NCBI GenBank assembly: GCA_020161575.1
Contig: JAIUNR010000005.1
Location: 62,001 to 126,000, forward strand
DNA: 64,000 nt
Reading direction: 5' to 3'
Origin: Pseudomonadota bacterium
GTDB lineage: Bacteria; Pseudomonadota; Alphaproteobacteria; Rhizobiales; Beijerinckiaceae
Below, one piece after another: positions 10,635-23,797 of the stretch. The notes below the pieces were generated by a model. That model was not told the DNA's origin, ran no database searches, and was given only the letters and a program-made list of their open reading frames with translations. Every line of letters begins with the position of its first letter. Positions within the stretch are counted from its first letter, which is position 1. The position numbers and the translations under genes are program-made.

Positions 10635-11099
10635 TCACGCATCCGCGGCGATGGTCGCCTTGTTGATCCGGTCCGGGTTGCGGACAGGCTCGCCACGGGC
10701 GAACTTGTCGACATTCTCCATGCCTTCGACCACCTTGCCCCAGACGGTGTATTGCTTGTCGAGGAAGGTCGCGTCGTCGAAGCAGATGAAGAACTGGCTG
10801 TTGGCGGAATCGGGGCTGCGCGAACGCGCCATCGAGCAGACGCCGCGCACATGCGGCTCGGCGTTGAATTCCGCCTTGAGATCCGGGTAGTTCGAACCAC
10901 CCATGCCGGTGCCGTCCGGGCAGCCGCCCTGCGCCATGAAGCCATCGATCACGCGGTGGAAGGACAGGCCGTCGTAAAACCCTTCGCGCACCAGCTTCTT
11001 GATATGCGCGACATGGCCCGGCGCGAGATCCGGCCGGAGTTCGATCGTCACCACGCCCTTGGTGGTGTCGAGAATGAGGGTATCTTCGGGAGAGGCCAT
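10635..11099 (-). CDS. ppiB: cytosolic cyclophilin-type peptidyl-prolyl cis-trans isomerase
   Basis: Catalyses cis-trans isomerisation of Xaa-Pro bonds. The protein (154 aa) has the compact bacterial cyclophilin fold with FHRVIDGFMAQGG, NSQFFICF (catalytic Phe and Gln region) and a C-terminal KVVEGMENVDK segment. There is no signal peptide, so it acts in the cytosol. The start at 11099 (MASPEDTLILDTT) follows AAAGGAAAA and is where cyclophilin homology begins. The open frame continues upstream through two copies of the 93-bp repeat, giving a Cys-rich extension with no homology to the fold, which I do not count as coding. A second, secreted cyclophilin gene lies directly upstream, beyond the repeat. 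Confidence 0.93.
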   Translation of the reverse strand: MASPEDTLILDTTKGVVTIELRPDLAPGHVAHIKKLVREGFYDGLSFHRVIDGFMAQGGCPDGTGMGGSNYPDLKAEFNAEPHVRGVCSMARSRSPDSANSQFFICFDDATFLDKQYTVWGKVVEGMENVDKFARGEPVRNPDRINKATIAADA

Positions 11100-11116
11100 T
11101 TTCGTTTTCCTTTGTT

Positions 11117-11385
11117 GTCCCTCGCAACGGGCTGCATGGCAGCCCTGCTCGGCGTCGCATTCGCTCCTAGGCTTTCCGCAGCGCGAAAAGCCAGGGGTTT
11201 CCTTTGTTTGTCCCTCGCAACGGGCTGCATGGCAGCCCTGCTCGGCGTCGCATTCGCTCCTAGGCTTTCCGCAGCGCGAAAAGCCAGGGGTTTTCCTTTG
11301 TTTGTCCCTCGCAACGGGCTGCATGGCAGCCCTGCTCGGCGTCACATTCGCTCCTAGGCTTTCCGCAGCGCGAAAAGCCAGGGGG
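11117..11385. repeat. three tandem copies of a ~93-bp hairpin-rich repeat
   Basis: Copies begin at 11117, 11210 and 11304 (spacing 93 and 94 bases) and are almost identical. Copy 3 differs by one extra T at its left junction and a G-to-A change. Each unit holds two inverted repeats: GGGCTGC-ATG-GCAGCCC, and GGCTTTCCGC-AGC-GCGAAAAGCC with one mismatch. The array fills the gap between the two cyclophilin genes and reaches within five bases of the ppiA stop. No spacers of unique sequence separate the units, so this is not a CRISPR array. It may be an amplified small mobile or REP-like element. Confidence 0.9.
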
Positions 11386-11389
11386 TTCG

Positions 11390-11944
11390 TCAGTTTGCGT
11401 TGGCCAGCAGGCGGACCTTGATCATCTTGTCCGGGCCGGAAACCGCGCCGTTATTGTTGCGGTCGCCCTTCTTGATCTTGTCGACGAGTTCCATGCCCTG
11501 CACCACCTTGCCGAAAACGGTGTATTGACCGTTGAGGAAGCTGGCATCGGCGAAGCAGATGAAGAACTGGCTGTTGGCGGAATTGGGGTCGGAGGCGCGC
11601 GCCATGCCGAGCGTGCCACGCCCGAACGGCTCCTTCGAGAATTCCGCCGGCAGGTTCGGCAGGTCGGAGCCGCCGGTGCCGTTGCCCTTGGGATCGCCGG
11701 TCTGGGCCATGAAGCCTTCGATGACGCGGTGGAAGACGATGCCGTCATAAAAGCCGCGTGCGGCGAGCGTCTTGATGCGCTCGACATGCTTGGGCGCGAG
11801 ATCGGGCCTGAGCGCGATCAGCACGCGGCCATCCTTGAGATCGATCGCGAGCGTGTTCTGCGGGTCGAGCTTGGGCGCGCCCTGCGCGATGGCGGCGGCG
11901 GGAGCGAGCGCGGCGAGGCCGGCAAGAAGCGTACGACGAAGCAT
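11390..11944 (-). CDS. ppiA: secreted (periplasmic) cyclophilin-type peptidyl-prolyl isomerase
   Basis: A 184-residue cyclophilin with an N-terminal export signal: Arg-Arg at 3-4, then a hydrophobic Leu/Ala-rich stretch ending in AIAQG, so cleavage is expected near residue 21. The mature domain carries FHRVIEGFMAQTGDP and NSQFFICFADA, as in PpiB. It should catalyse proline isomerisation during folding in the periplasm. The ATG at 11944 has AGGAGA just upstream, which decides the start; the longer in-frame reading overlaps coaD. Paired cytosolic and periplasmic cyclophilins next to coaD and queA are usual in Hyphomicrobiales. Here the two genes are separated by the tandem repeat. Confidence 0.94.
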   Translation of the reverse strand: MLRRTLLAGLAALAPAAAIAQGAPKLDPQNTLAIDLKDGRVLIALRPDLAPKHVERIKTLAARGFYDGIVFHRVIEGFMAQTGDPKGNGTGGSDLPNLPAEFSKEPFGRGTLGMARASDPNSANSQFFICFADASFLNGQYTVFGKVVQGMELVDKIKKGDRNNNGAVSGPDKMIKVRLLANAN

Positions 11945-11966
11945 GGTCTCTCCTGAATGGCGGCGA

Positions 11967-12464
11967 TCAGCCGCGCTTGGGGTATTTGGCCTGAAGCGCC
12001 CTGGCAACAGCCTCGGGCACGAAGCTGGCGATATTGCCGCCCATTGAGGCGATCTGCCGCACGATTGTCGCGGTAATGGGGCGGACATTGGGCGAGGCGG
12101 GCAGAAAAACAGTCTGGATATCCGGCGCCATCGCGTCGTTCATGCCGGCGAGCTGCATCTCGTAATCGAGGTCCGTGCCATCGCGTAGGCCGCGGATCAT
12201 GATCGTTGCACCATGCCGGCGCGCGGCATCGACCGAAAGATCGCCGAAGGTCGCCACCGTGAGCTTCTTGCCCGCCGCAACCGGCTTCGCCACGGCTTCG
12301 AGCAACGCCTTGCGCTCCTCGACCGAAAAGATCGGCGCCTTGCCCGGATGCGTTCCGACAGCGATCACCAGCTCATCCGCGATCGCATAGGCGCGGCGGA
12401 TGACATCGAGATGCCCGTTCGTGGGCGGATCGAAAGAACCGGGATAGAAGGCGATATGCGACAT
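11967..12464 (-). CDS. coaD: phosphopantetheine adenylyltransferase
   Basis: Converts 4'-phosphopantetheine and ATP to dephospho-CoA, the fourth step of CoA synthesis. The nucleotidyltransferase motif TNGH is at residues 15-18 within [30 protein letters not shown] and [13 protein letters not shown] are conserved active-site segments. Length (165 aa) is standard for hexameric bacterial PPAT. The gene lies 22 bases upstream of ppiA on the same strand and 84 bases downstream of a HAD phosphatase gene, so these are probably co-transcribed. panC, for an earlier step of the same vitamin B5/CoA route, is about 2 kb away. Confidence 0.97.
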   Translation of the reverse strand: MSHIAFYPGSFDPPTNGHLDVIRRAYAIADELVIAVGTHPGKAPIFSVEERKALLEAVAKPVAAGKKLTVATFGDLSVDAARRHGATIMIRGLRDGTDLDYEMQLAGMNDAMAPDIQTVFLPASPNVRPITATIVRQIASMGGNIASFVPEAVARALQAKYPKRG

Positions 12465-12548
12465 GGCGGCGCCCCGTGGAAGCGATATGCCAGCCTGCTA
12501 GCCGCAATCGCCGCCGAAAACAAGTGAAGCGGGAGCACTCGCCCTCTC

Positions 12549-13211
12549 CTAGCCCCGCAGGGCGGCAACGGCTTCGGGCAATCTGTCCATGTGGTGGACC
12601 ACCATCAGCGCCCCGGCGGCAAGAAGCCGGGCGTCGAGCCCCTCGACCCCGTTCGAGGCGCCGTGAAAGCCGATCACGCGCATGCCCGCCCGCAGCCCCG
12701 CCGTCACCCCTGCCACGGAATCCTCGATGACGATGGCATTCGCCGGGTCGACGCCGATCTTCGCGGCCGCGTAAAGGAAGACATCGGGCGCCGGCTTGCC
12801 GCGCGCGACCTCGCTCGCGGAATAGATATGCGGATCGAAAAGCGGGGCGAGGCCGGTGCGGATGAGGTTCTTGCGCAGGCTGTCGAGCCGGGTCGAAGAA
12901 GCGACGGCGCGCTTGCCGCCGATCGCCCTCACCGCTTCCGCCGCGCCGGGAATCGGCTGCAGCTCGCTCTCGAAGCGGCGGTAAATCTCGGCGTCGATAG
13001 CCTCGTTGAACCCTTCCGGCAAAGCGAAGGGAATTTCCTCCTTCAGAATTTCCCAGGTGCGCGGCGCGGGAATCCCGGTGAAGCGCGCGTTGAAGGTCTC
13101 CATCGTCATCGGAAAACCGATACGGGTCAGCGCCTCGGCGCAGACCGAGCCGGCGATATGCTCCGAATCGATCAGCGTCCCGTCGCAATCATAGAGGATG
13201 GCGTGTTCCAT
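12549..13211 (-). CDS. HAD-superfamily phosphatase (phosphoglycolate phosphatase/beta-phosphoglucomutase-like)
   Basis: A 220-residue haloacid dehalogenase-like hydrolase. Motif I is DCDGTL (Asp8 nucleophile, Asp10 acid/base). Ser95/Thr96 in AVASST form motif II, the Lys in ARGKPAPDVF is motif III, and IEDSVAGV holds the motif IV acids. A four-helix cap between motifs I and II marks subfamily IA, which includes phosphoglycolate phosphatases, sugar-phosphate phosphatases and mutases. Sequence alone does not give the substrate. It is the first gene of the run towards coaD-ppiA-ppiB-queA and is divergent from the PPK2 gene 105 bases away. Confidence 0.88.
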   Translation of the reverse strand: MEHAILYDCDGTLIDSEHIAGSVCAEALTRIGFPMTMETFNARFTGIPAPRTWEILKEEIPFALPEGFNEAIDAEIYRRFESELQPIPGAAEAVRAIGGKRAVASSTRLDSLRKNLIRTGLAPLFDPHIYSASEVARGKPAPDVFLYAAAKIGVDPANAIVIEDSVAGVTAGLRAGMRVIGFHGASNGVEGLDARLLAAGALMVVHHMDRLPEAVAALRG

Positions 13212-13316
13212 TCCCGGCTCTTAGCCGTATGCGCCGCCGCTGCGCAAGCCGCGACATCCGCCATCTTGCAGGCAGGCACGTCTTCGCGCCATGCTAGGGC
13301 CGAACCGGAGAGAACC

Positions 13317-14219
13317 ATGCCCATCGACAATGCCCAGCGTTTCGTCGCGCCCTTCCGCGTCACCAACGGGAAGAAGTTCCGCCTCGCCGATTTCGCGACA
13401 GACAGCCTCGGCGGGCACGATCTCACCAAGGACGAGGGCAAGGCGCTGCTTGAGGAAGGCAAGGTCAAGCTCTTCGCGCTTCAGGAAAAACTCTACGCGG
13501 CGGATCGATGGTCCGTGCTCATGATCCTTCAGGCCATGGATGCCGCCGGCAAGGATTCGACCATCGAGCACGTGATGAGCGGCGTGAACCCACAAGGGTG
13601 CCAGGTCCATTCCTTCAAGGCGCCCTCGCCCGAGGAGCTCGATCACGATTTCCTCTGGCGGACTTCGAAGGCCCTGCCGGAGCGCGGACGGATCGGCATC
13701 CATAACCGCTCCTATTACGAGGAGGTTCTGGTGGTGCGCGTGCATCCCGAATTCCTTGGCAGCCAGCGCCTGCCCGAAAACGGAATCGGCAAGAAGGCGG
13801 GGAGCAAGTCTTTCTGGCTCGAAAGGCTCGAAGCGATCGCCGATCACGAACGCCATCTCGCGCGCTCGGGCACGAAGATCATGAAGTTCTTCCTCCATGT
13901 CTCCAGGGACGAGCAGAAAAAGCGCCAGCTCGAGCGCATCGATGATCCGAAAAAGAACTGGAAATTCAACGCCCGCGATGTCGCCGAACGCGCCCATTGG
14001 GACGATTACATGGCGGCCTATGAAGAAGCGATCCGCGCGACGGCGGCGGATCATGCGCCGTGGTACGTCATCCCCGCGGATCGCAAATGGTTCATGCGCC
14101 TCGCGGTGATGCAGGCGATCATCGCCGAGATGGAAAGCCTCGAACTCGAATTTCCCAAGCTTGACGCCGAAGCGGCGGCAAAACTCGCCGAGGCCCGCAA
14201 GGCGCTGGAGGCGAGCTGA
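13317..14219 (+). CDS. ppk2: polyphosphate kinase 2 family protein
   Basis: Nucleotide phosphotransferase of the PPK2 family (300 aa), which transfers phosphate between polyphosphate and nucleoside mono- or diphosphates. The Walker A-like motif MDAAGKDST lies at residues 74-82. It is followed by the lid region and the conserved NRSYYEEVLVVRVHP and FFLHVSRDEQKKR segments. The start at 13317 has GGAG a few bases upstream and gives MPIDNAQRFV; the much longer open frame only reads through the antisense of the HAD gene. The direction of reaction and the nucleotide preference (class I, II or III) cannot be decided here. The stop lies three bases from the end of panC, which is convergent. Confidence 0.92.
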   Translation: MPIDNAQRFVAPFRVTNGKKFRLADFATDSLGGHDLTKDEGKALLEEGKVKLFALQEKLYAADRWSVLMILQAMDAAGKDSTIEHVMSGVNPQGCQVHSFKAPSPEELDHDFLWRTSKALPERGRIGIHNRSYYEEVLVVRVHPEFLGSQRLPENGIGKKAGSKSFWLERLEAIADHERHLARSGTKIMKFFLHVSRDEQKKRQLERIDDPKKNWKFNARDVAERAHWDDYMAAYEEAIRATAADHAPWYVIPADRKWFMRLAVMQAIIAEMESLELEFPKLDAEAAAKLAEARKALEAS

Positions 14220-14222
14220 ATC

Positions 14223-15077
14223 TCACCCCGCCGCGATATTGTCGATAAGCCGCGTCGCGCCGAGTTTCGCGGCGACGAGAATGCGCAGGCTTTCCGGCCG
14301 TGCGCCCGGCTCCGGCCTGCCAAGCGTGGCGGCATCGCGGATCGCGACGTAATCCGTGATGAAACCATGGCTTGAGAGTTCGCGCAACGCGCCGCCCTCG
14401 ATCACATCAAGCCTCGTCCCGCCCCTGATCGCCTCGGCCGCGCCCAGCAGGACCTGATGGAGCACCGGCGCGATCCCGCGTTCGGCCTTCGAAAGATAGA
14501 CATTGCGCGAGGACATGGCGAGCCCGTCCGCCTCGCGCACGGTTGCCCCGCCCAGGATCTCCACCGGGATATCGAGGTCGCGCGCGACGTGGCGGATCAC
14601 CGCGAGCTGCTGGAAATCCTTCTCGCCGAAAATCGCAACTTCCGGCAGGCATTGCAGCAGCAGCTTCGTCACCACCGTCGCGACACCGGCGAAATGCGTG
14701 GGGCGGAAAGCATCTTCCAGTCCTGCCTTGGCCGGGCCGCCGGGCTCGATGGCGGTCGCAAAGCCTTCGGGATACATATCGAGCACGCGCGGGGCGAAAA
14801 CAGCCTCGGCACCAACCTCCGAGAGAAGTTCAACATCGCGATTGAACGTTCTGGGATATTTCGAGAAATCCTCATTCGGTGCGAATTGTGTCGGGTTGAC
14901 GAAAATCGAGACCAAAGCCTCATCCGCCACCCTTTTCACGCCGGAAACAAGGCTGAGATGGCCGGCATGGAGCGCGCCCATCGTCGGCACGAGACCGATG
15001 CGCCGACCTGCCGCGCGCCGCTCTTCGCGCCACATTCGCAAGGCGGCGATGCTATCGAGAATCACGGGATCTGGCAT
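14223..15077 (-). CDS. panC: pantothenate synthetase (pantoate--beta-alanine ligase)
   Basis: Condenses pantoate with beta-alanine using ATP, giving pantothenate for CoA synthesis. The HIGH-type motif is in PTMGALHAGH (31-40), followed by FVNPTQF, GEKDFQQL and MSSRNVYL, all active-site segments. The protein is 284 aa, the usual length. The ATG at 15077 is preceded by ACAGGAGAATGCC, a strong ribosome-binding site. The longer frame from 15128 lacks such a site. The GNAT acetyltransferase gene lies 47 bases upstream on the same strand, so the two may form an operon. Confidence 0.97.
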   Translation of the reverse strand: MPDPVILDSIAALRMWREERRAAGRRIGLVPTMGALHAGHLSLVSGVKRVADEALVSIFVNPTQFAPNEDFSKYPRTFNRDVELLSEVGAEAVFAPRVLDMYPEGFATAIEPGGPAKAGLEDAFRPTHFAGVATVVTKLLLQCLPEVAIFGEKDFQQLAVIRHVARDLDIPVEILGGATVREADGLAMSSRNVYLSKAERGIAPVLHQVLLGAAEAIRGGTRLDVIEGGALRELSSHGFITDYVAIRDAATLGRPEPGARPESLRILVAAKLGATRLIDNIAAG

Positions 15078-15124
15078 GGCATTCTCCTGTCCGGCGCTGC
15101 CATGCCCGAGAATGGACCTGATCG

Positions 15125-15748
15125 TCAAACGGGTTTGAGCATGCGGGTTATCGCCCGGAACGGAAAGAGATGGGAAAGCGGCCAGGTGCCAATCGTCTTT
15201 TGTGCCGTGAACCCCTCGCGCTCATAAAGCTTGCGCGCGCGCGGGTTGGTATCCACAACATCAAGGCGCACACCCTTCTTTCCCTGACTGCGCGCATGCT
15301 CGGCGATGGCCCCGAGAAGGGCCGTTCCAACCCCGTGACCGCGCGCAGCGGCTGAGACCGCAATGCCGTCCATCACCAGAATGTCCGGTTCTTCGGCACG
15401 CTCCACCATGGCCAGCAGAATCAGCCGCAGCGGCGCGGACCATCGGTATTCGATAAAAAAGTCCCGAACGGGTCGATGGAACATACCCTTCCCGCCTTGA
15501 CGGAACCCGGCAACGCCAAGGACTTGCTCACCTCGCATCGCAACCATCGCATGATCAGGTTGAAAGGCCGGTGTCAGAAAGGCTCCAGTGCGCTGCCTGT
15601 CACCGAAAATTGGCCCGAGCTTTGGATAAAACGCCTCAAGATAGAGTGCGATCACCGCCGGATGCAGCGTAGCCGGTGGCGATCGCAGGATTTCGAGGGG
15701 AACGTTTTCATCATGGCTAGACATTGGAACACTCGACCGGAGAGACAA
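15125..15748 (-). CDS. GNAT-family N-acetyltransferase
   Basis: A 207-residue acyl-CoA-dependent acetyltransferase. The acetyl-CoA-binding signature is AAARGHGVGTALLGAI, and LDVVDTNPRARKLYEREGF is the typical C-terminal strand-helix part. The substrate is not predictable. The start is uncertain. A TTG at 15748 has GGAGGAG ten bases upstream and is my choice, whereas the ATG at 15724 has no visible ribosome-binding site. It precedes panC with a 47-base gap. GNAT proteins beside pantothenate genes are known in enterobacteria (PanZ/PanM, which acts on PanD), but this protein is larger and I see no specific resemblance. Confidence 0.85.
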   Translation of the reverse strand: MSLRSSVPMSSHDENVPLEILRSPPATLHPAVIALYLEAFYPKLGPIFGDRQRTGAFLTPAFQPDHAMVAMRGEQVLGVAGFRQGGKGMFHRPVRDFFIEYRWSAPLRLILLAMVERAEEPDILVMDGIAVSAAARGHGVGTALLGAIAEHARSQGKKGVRLDVVDTNPRARKLYEREGFTAQKTIGTWPLSHLFPFRAITRMLKPV

Positions 15749-15808
15749 AGAACAGGAACTCCTCCAGTCGAGCTAGGTGCGGCGTGAAATCCCAGCAAGA
15801 GCCGGCCT

Positions 15809-15830
15809 GTCCGGGCTGACCGGCCCGGAC
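15809..15830 (-). terminator. hairpin immediately downstream of thiC
   Basis: Perfect 8-bp inverted repeat GTCCGGGC (15809-15816) and GCCCGGAC (15823-15830) with a six-base loop, starting five bases after the thiC stop. There is no T-run on the minus strand, so it may protect the 3' end or pause polymerase rather than act as a full intrinsic terminator. Confidence 0.4.
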
Positions 15831-15834
15831 ATTT

Positions 15835-17971
<2,137 letters not shown>

Positions 17972-18080
17972 TAGTGAATTCAGTTTAGGTTGTTTTTTGT
18001 GGCGAGCAAGCATGGAAATCATCATGCCTTCCAAGCTAGGCACGACGATTACCGATTCTACTCACTTCCAGTAATCGTGG

Positions 18081-18103
18081 ATGGCCGGGCTGAACCCGGC
18101 CAT
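18081..18103. repeat. palindromic intergenic repeat (REP-like), copy C
   Basis: ATGGCCGGG (18081-18089) and CCCGGCCAT (18095-18103), a perfect 9-bp stem with loop CTGAA, preceded by CGTGG as in copy A. It lies nine bases downstream of the gyrA stop, where the hairpin would be at the 3' end of the gyrA transcript. Confidence 0.72.
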
Positions 18104-18111
18104 GCCGAAGG

Positions 18112-20910
<2,799 letters not shown>

Positions 20911-21257
20911 GCGGCCCGGCCGGAAATGACCGGGTGCAGAGGATTTCTATCCCGCCGCTTCTAGGCGATTCCGGGGCGAGAAGCGAATGCGGGATGGGGA
21001 TAAGTCCAGTCTTTCAACCGCTGCGAAGGTTACTCTGCGCCACGCGCTTTTCCAAGGAGCCGGAGCGACCTGTGTGGAGCGCCTTCATGGATGCAGCGCG
21101 CGTGATCATCTGGGACCGGATAGGGCAGGATTCTCGCGAATGGGGAGCGCCTTTCGCCCGAGGAGAAACCGAGATTGATTGATCGTACCGCGAAATGCCA
21201 CGATAGCGCGGAATCGCCACGCCAATGCCGAAGAAGCAGCCCTGAAAGGTCGCCGCC
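20911..21257. other. 347-base gap between divergent gyrA and marC
   Basis: I see no credible gene here. Short open frames on both strands lack ribosome-binding sites and familiar sequence. The region must hold the gyrA promoter (minus) and marC promoter (plus), but no clear sigma-70-type -35/-10 pair or operator could be picked out by eye. Confidence 0.5.
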
Positions 21258-21920
21258 ATGTCGTTCCTGCCGCCCGTGATCGTCGATTACTTCCTCTCCG
21301 CGCTGACCACGCTCATGGTCACGGTGGACCCGCCTGGTCTGGCGCCGATCTTCCTCAGCCTGACTTTGGGCATGAATTCGGATGAGCGACGCAAGGTCGC
21401 CTTCCGCGCGGTGATGATCATGACCGGGGTGATGGTCGGCTTCGCATTGCTCGGGCAATCGCTGCTGGAAGCGCTGGGAATCGGCTTCCCCGCCTTCCGT
21501 ATTGCCGGTGGTCTGCTCCTGTTCTGGATCGCGTTCGAAATGATCTTCGAGCTGCGCACCCGGCGCAAGAGTTCGGTCGCGCGCACCGCGATCGACGAGG
21601 ATCACATCCGCAATGTCGCGGCCTTTCCGCTCGCCATTCCGCTCATGGCCGGGCCGGGCACGATCACCGCGACGATGCTGCTGGCCGGCAATGCCGGCGG
21701 CAACACGCTGAAGCTCGGCGCGCTGGTGGCGGTGATCGCGCTTGTCGCCATCGCCTGCCTCGCGGTTTTCCTGGTCGCGGAGCGCATGGCGAAGCTGCTG
21801 GGTGTTACCGGCAATCTCGTGCTCACGCGCCTTCTCGGCGTCATCCTCGCGGCGCTGGCCGTGCAATTCGTGATCGACGGCATCAAGGCGATCCTCGCCA
21901 TGCCGAGGCCCCTGCCCTGA
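21258..21920 (+). CDS. MarC-family integral membrane protein
   Basis: A 220-residue inner-membrane protein of the MarC/UPF0056 family. Six hydrophobic segments are visible, including VDYFLSALTTLMVTVDPPGL at the N-terminus, the GFALLGQSLLEALG region, and the LVAVIALVAIACLAVFLVAE segment. The VDPPG motif in the first segment and PLAIPLMAGPGTI in the middle are family hallmarks. Function is not established; the E. coli name came from proximity to the multiple-antibiotic-resistance locus and does not imply efflux. The start ATG follows AAAGG. The DinB-like gene begins 21 bases downstream on the same strand. Confidence 0.9.
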   Translation: MSFLPPVIVDYFLSALTTLMVTVDPPGLAPIFLSLTLGMNSDERRKVAFRAVMIMTGVMVGFALLGQSLLEALGIGFPAFRIAGGLLLFWIAFEMIFELRTRRKSSVARTAIDEDHIRNVAAFPLAIPLMAGPGTITATMLLAGNAGGNTLKLGALVAVIALVAIACLAVFLVAERMAKLLGVTGNLVLTRLLGVILAALAVQFVIDGIKAILAMPRPLP

Positions 21921-21941
21921 CCATAACGAAAAGGCTGCACC

Positions 21942-22523
21942 ATGAACCCGGCTTCAGGCGCCTCCAACCTGCTGACCATGCGGGTAATGGCCTATAACAA
22001 CGCTTTCGCCAATCATCGCCTGCTGAACGCCATGGCGCCCTTGAGCCAAGCGGAATTCGAGGCGAAGCGGGTGAACTTCTTTCCCTCGCTTCAGGCGACG
22101 ATGAACCATATTTTCGTGGTCGATCTCTTCTATATCGACGCGCTTGAAGGGGGGCGCCTGGGATACGAGGCGTTTCGGGAGGACATCCCCTACCCGGCCC
22201 TCCCGGATCTCAAGCAGGCGCAGCTGGCGCTCGATCGCCGCCTTATCGCGCATTGCGACGCCCTCGCCGGGCCCGATCTCGACGCGATTGTCGAGGTTCA
22301 GAGAGGAAGCCGCATCCAGCGCGAGCGGCGCGACAGGCTGCTGCTTCACCTGTTCCAGCACCAGATCCACCATCGCGGGCAGGCCCATGCGATGCTCGCG
22401 GGAACGGCGATCAAACCGCCGCAGCTCGACGAGTTCTTCTCCATCGGCGAGGCACCGCTGCGTGCGGCGGAACTCCACGCGCTCGGCTGGCGCGAGGAGG
22501 ACATCTGGGGACGGCAAGCGTAA
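21942..22523 (+). CDS. DinB-family protein
   Basis: A 193-residue four-helix-bundle protein of the DinB/YfiT-like superfamily. His residues at the usual metal-binding places are present: one in the MNHIF segment and two in HQIHHRGQAH. This supports a bound divalent metal. Members include thiol-dependent transferases and many uncharacterised proteins; DNA-damage induction, which gave the name, cannot be assumed and no SOS box is visible upstream. The start ATG has AAGG nearby. It follows marC by 21 bases and converges with the ClpP-like gene, the two stops being three bases apart. Confidence 0.88.
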   Translation: MNPASGASNLLTMRVMAYNNAFANHRLLNAMAPLSQAEFEAKRVNFFPSLQATMNHIFVVDLFYIDALEGGRLGYEAFREDIPYPALPDLKQAQLALDRRLIAHCDALAGPDLDAIVEVQRGSRIQRERRDRLLLHLFQHQIHHRGQAHAMLAGTAIKPPQLDEFFSIGEAPLRAAELHALGWREEDIWGRQA

Positions 22524-22526
22524 GGC

Positions 22527-23138
22527 TCAGGGAGGCGAGGTCGAGGTCGCGATCCCCAGCGACAGGGCCGTCGGCCCCGAAATCTGGTAAAATCCTTCCG
22601 GCGGCGCCTGGGTGATCAGGTTGCGCGCCGCAGATACACCGAACTCGTGATAGAAGGCGACCATCTGGGCTGTTGCCTGCCCGGAATGCCGGTTACTGGC
22701 AAGCGAGAGCGCGCTGCTGCCCTCGTGGAATGCCAGGCCACGATAATCCCGTATGCGGACGGGACCATCCTTGATGGCCTGACCATTGACGAAATGGCGG
22801 TTCTTGCCGCCGGCGAAGAGCAGCGTGCAAGCCGAACCACAGCGGGCGCTCCTCGCATCAAGCAGGGTTGAAAGGCCATGCTTGCGGATCAACCGTCCGA
22901 TTTCGGCGGCAGGACGCACGAAGCCGCCATTACTATCAACGCGAACGACGCGTACATTGGCGCCTGCGGGCGATTTCAGCAACTCCTTGAAGATCTCGTC
23001 GTCCCCGGCACGGATAGGCCCGGACAGCGAAATAACGGGACCCGAAATCTTCATCTCCAGAGCCTGCGCGTTGCCGACACCCAGCGCCAACGCGAGCGAC
23101 AGTGCCGCTCCCCTTGCAAAAACCGCCTTGAAATCCAT
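22527..23138 (-). CDS. secreted ClpP/crotonase-fold protein of unknown function
   Basis: A 203-residue protein with a signal peptide (hydrophobic ALSLALALGVG, cleavage after AQA near residue 26). The body reads like the ClpP-fold periplasmic proteins grouped in COG3904: VDSNGGFVRPAAEIGRLIRK, then a Ser102 flanked by two Cys (CGSACTLLFAGG), then His138 in AFHEG. Ser and His sit where a serine protease of this fold would have them, and Cys100 and Cys104 could form a disulfide. I cannot say whether it is an active peptidase. The Lrp-type regulator gene is about 100 bases upstream on the same strand. Confidence 0.72.
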   Translation of the reverse strand: MDFKAVFARGAALSLALALGVGNAQALEMKISGPVISLSGPIRAGDDEIFKELLKSPAGANVRVVRVDSNGGFVRPAAEIGRLIRKHGLSTLLDARSARCGSACTLLFAGGKNRHFVNGQAIKDGPVRIRDYRGLAFHEGSSALSLASNRHSGQATAQMVAFYHEFGVSAARNLITQAPPEGFYQISGPTALSLGIATSTSPP

Positions 23139-23241
23139 TCTGAAAAGCCCCTGAACCCTTGCGTAGTACTACGTAAAACGACAAGGACCAAGGCGCAAGC
23201 GCATGGTGCCTGCATACACAGGATAGTCCGCGCCCCGATCC

Positions 23242-23733
23242 CTATTTCTCGGCTTTCTTGCGCGCCTTGAACACCGGAGATTGCTCGAGCGGGAGCGCCG
23301 TGGTCGCCTTGATCTTTTCCATCGCGAAGCGGGAGGTCACGTTCTTGAGCGGAACCGCCTTGATCAGACGGCGGTAGAAATCATCATAGGAATCGATGCC
23401 CGGAACCACCACCCGCATCATGTAATCGACATCGCCGGACATGCGGTAGACATCCACCACTTCCGGCATGGTCTGCACCGCCTCGGCGAAACGCGCGAGC
23501 CAGCCTTCGGAGTGATCGCCGGTCTCGATGGAGACGAAGATCGTCACGCCGAGGCCGAGCTTCGGTGCATGCAGCAGCGCGACGCGCTTCTCGATGATCC
23601 CCGCCTCCTCCATCTTGCGGATGCGGTTCCAGCACGGCGTCGGTGAAAGGCCGACACGCACCGCAATCTCGTTGAGCGGGAGAGACCCGTCATTCTGGAT
23701 AAGCGAAAGGATGGCGCGATCGAATGAATCCAT
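23242..23733 (-). CDS. Lrp/AsnC-family transcriptional regulator
   Basis: Feast/famine-type regulator, 163 aa. The N-terminal winged helix-turn-helix contains LSLIQNDGSLPLNEIAVRVG and the recognition helix TPCWNRIRKME. The C-terminal RAM (ligand-binding, oligomerising) domain begins around residue 65 and includes the VVDVYRMSGDVDYMMRVVV strand pair typical of amino-acid sensors. The ligand is unknown. The start at 23733 gives MDSFDRAILSL, the usual family start. A near-perfect 20-bp palindrome 65-85 bases upstream may be its own operator. The nearest candidate targets are itself and the secreted ClpP-like gene downstream. Confidence 0.93.
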   Translation of the reverse strand: MDSFDRAILSLIQNDGSLPLNEIAVRVGLSPTPCWNRIRKMEEAGIIEKRVALLHAPKLGLGVTIFVSIETGDHSEGWLARFAEAVQTMPEVVDVYRMSGDVDYMMRVVVPGIDSYDDFYRRLIKAVPLKNVTSRFAMEKIKATTALPLEQSPVFKARKKAEK

Positions 23734-23797
23734 TGGCCTCTTTCCCGAGGACGTGAAAGCAATACCTTAAAGCCATAGCGCATATCAGAATTATTTC

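Noticed and set aside
10635-11345. An N-terminal extension of ppiB through the repeat array
   Set aside because: Cyclophilin homology starts at 11099, and the extension is translated repeat DNA.
9339-11357. A 672-codon plus-strand open frame
   Set aside because: It runs antisense through queA, ppiB and the repeat array and has no recognisable protein features; the minus-strand genes are clear.
11117-11385. CRISPR array
   Set aside because: The units are ~93 bases and directly abutting, with no unique spacers and no cas genes nearby.
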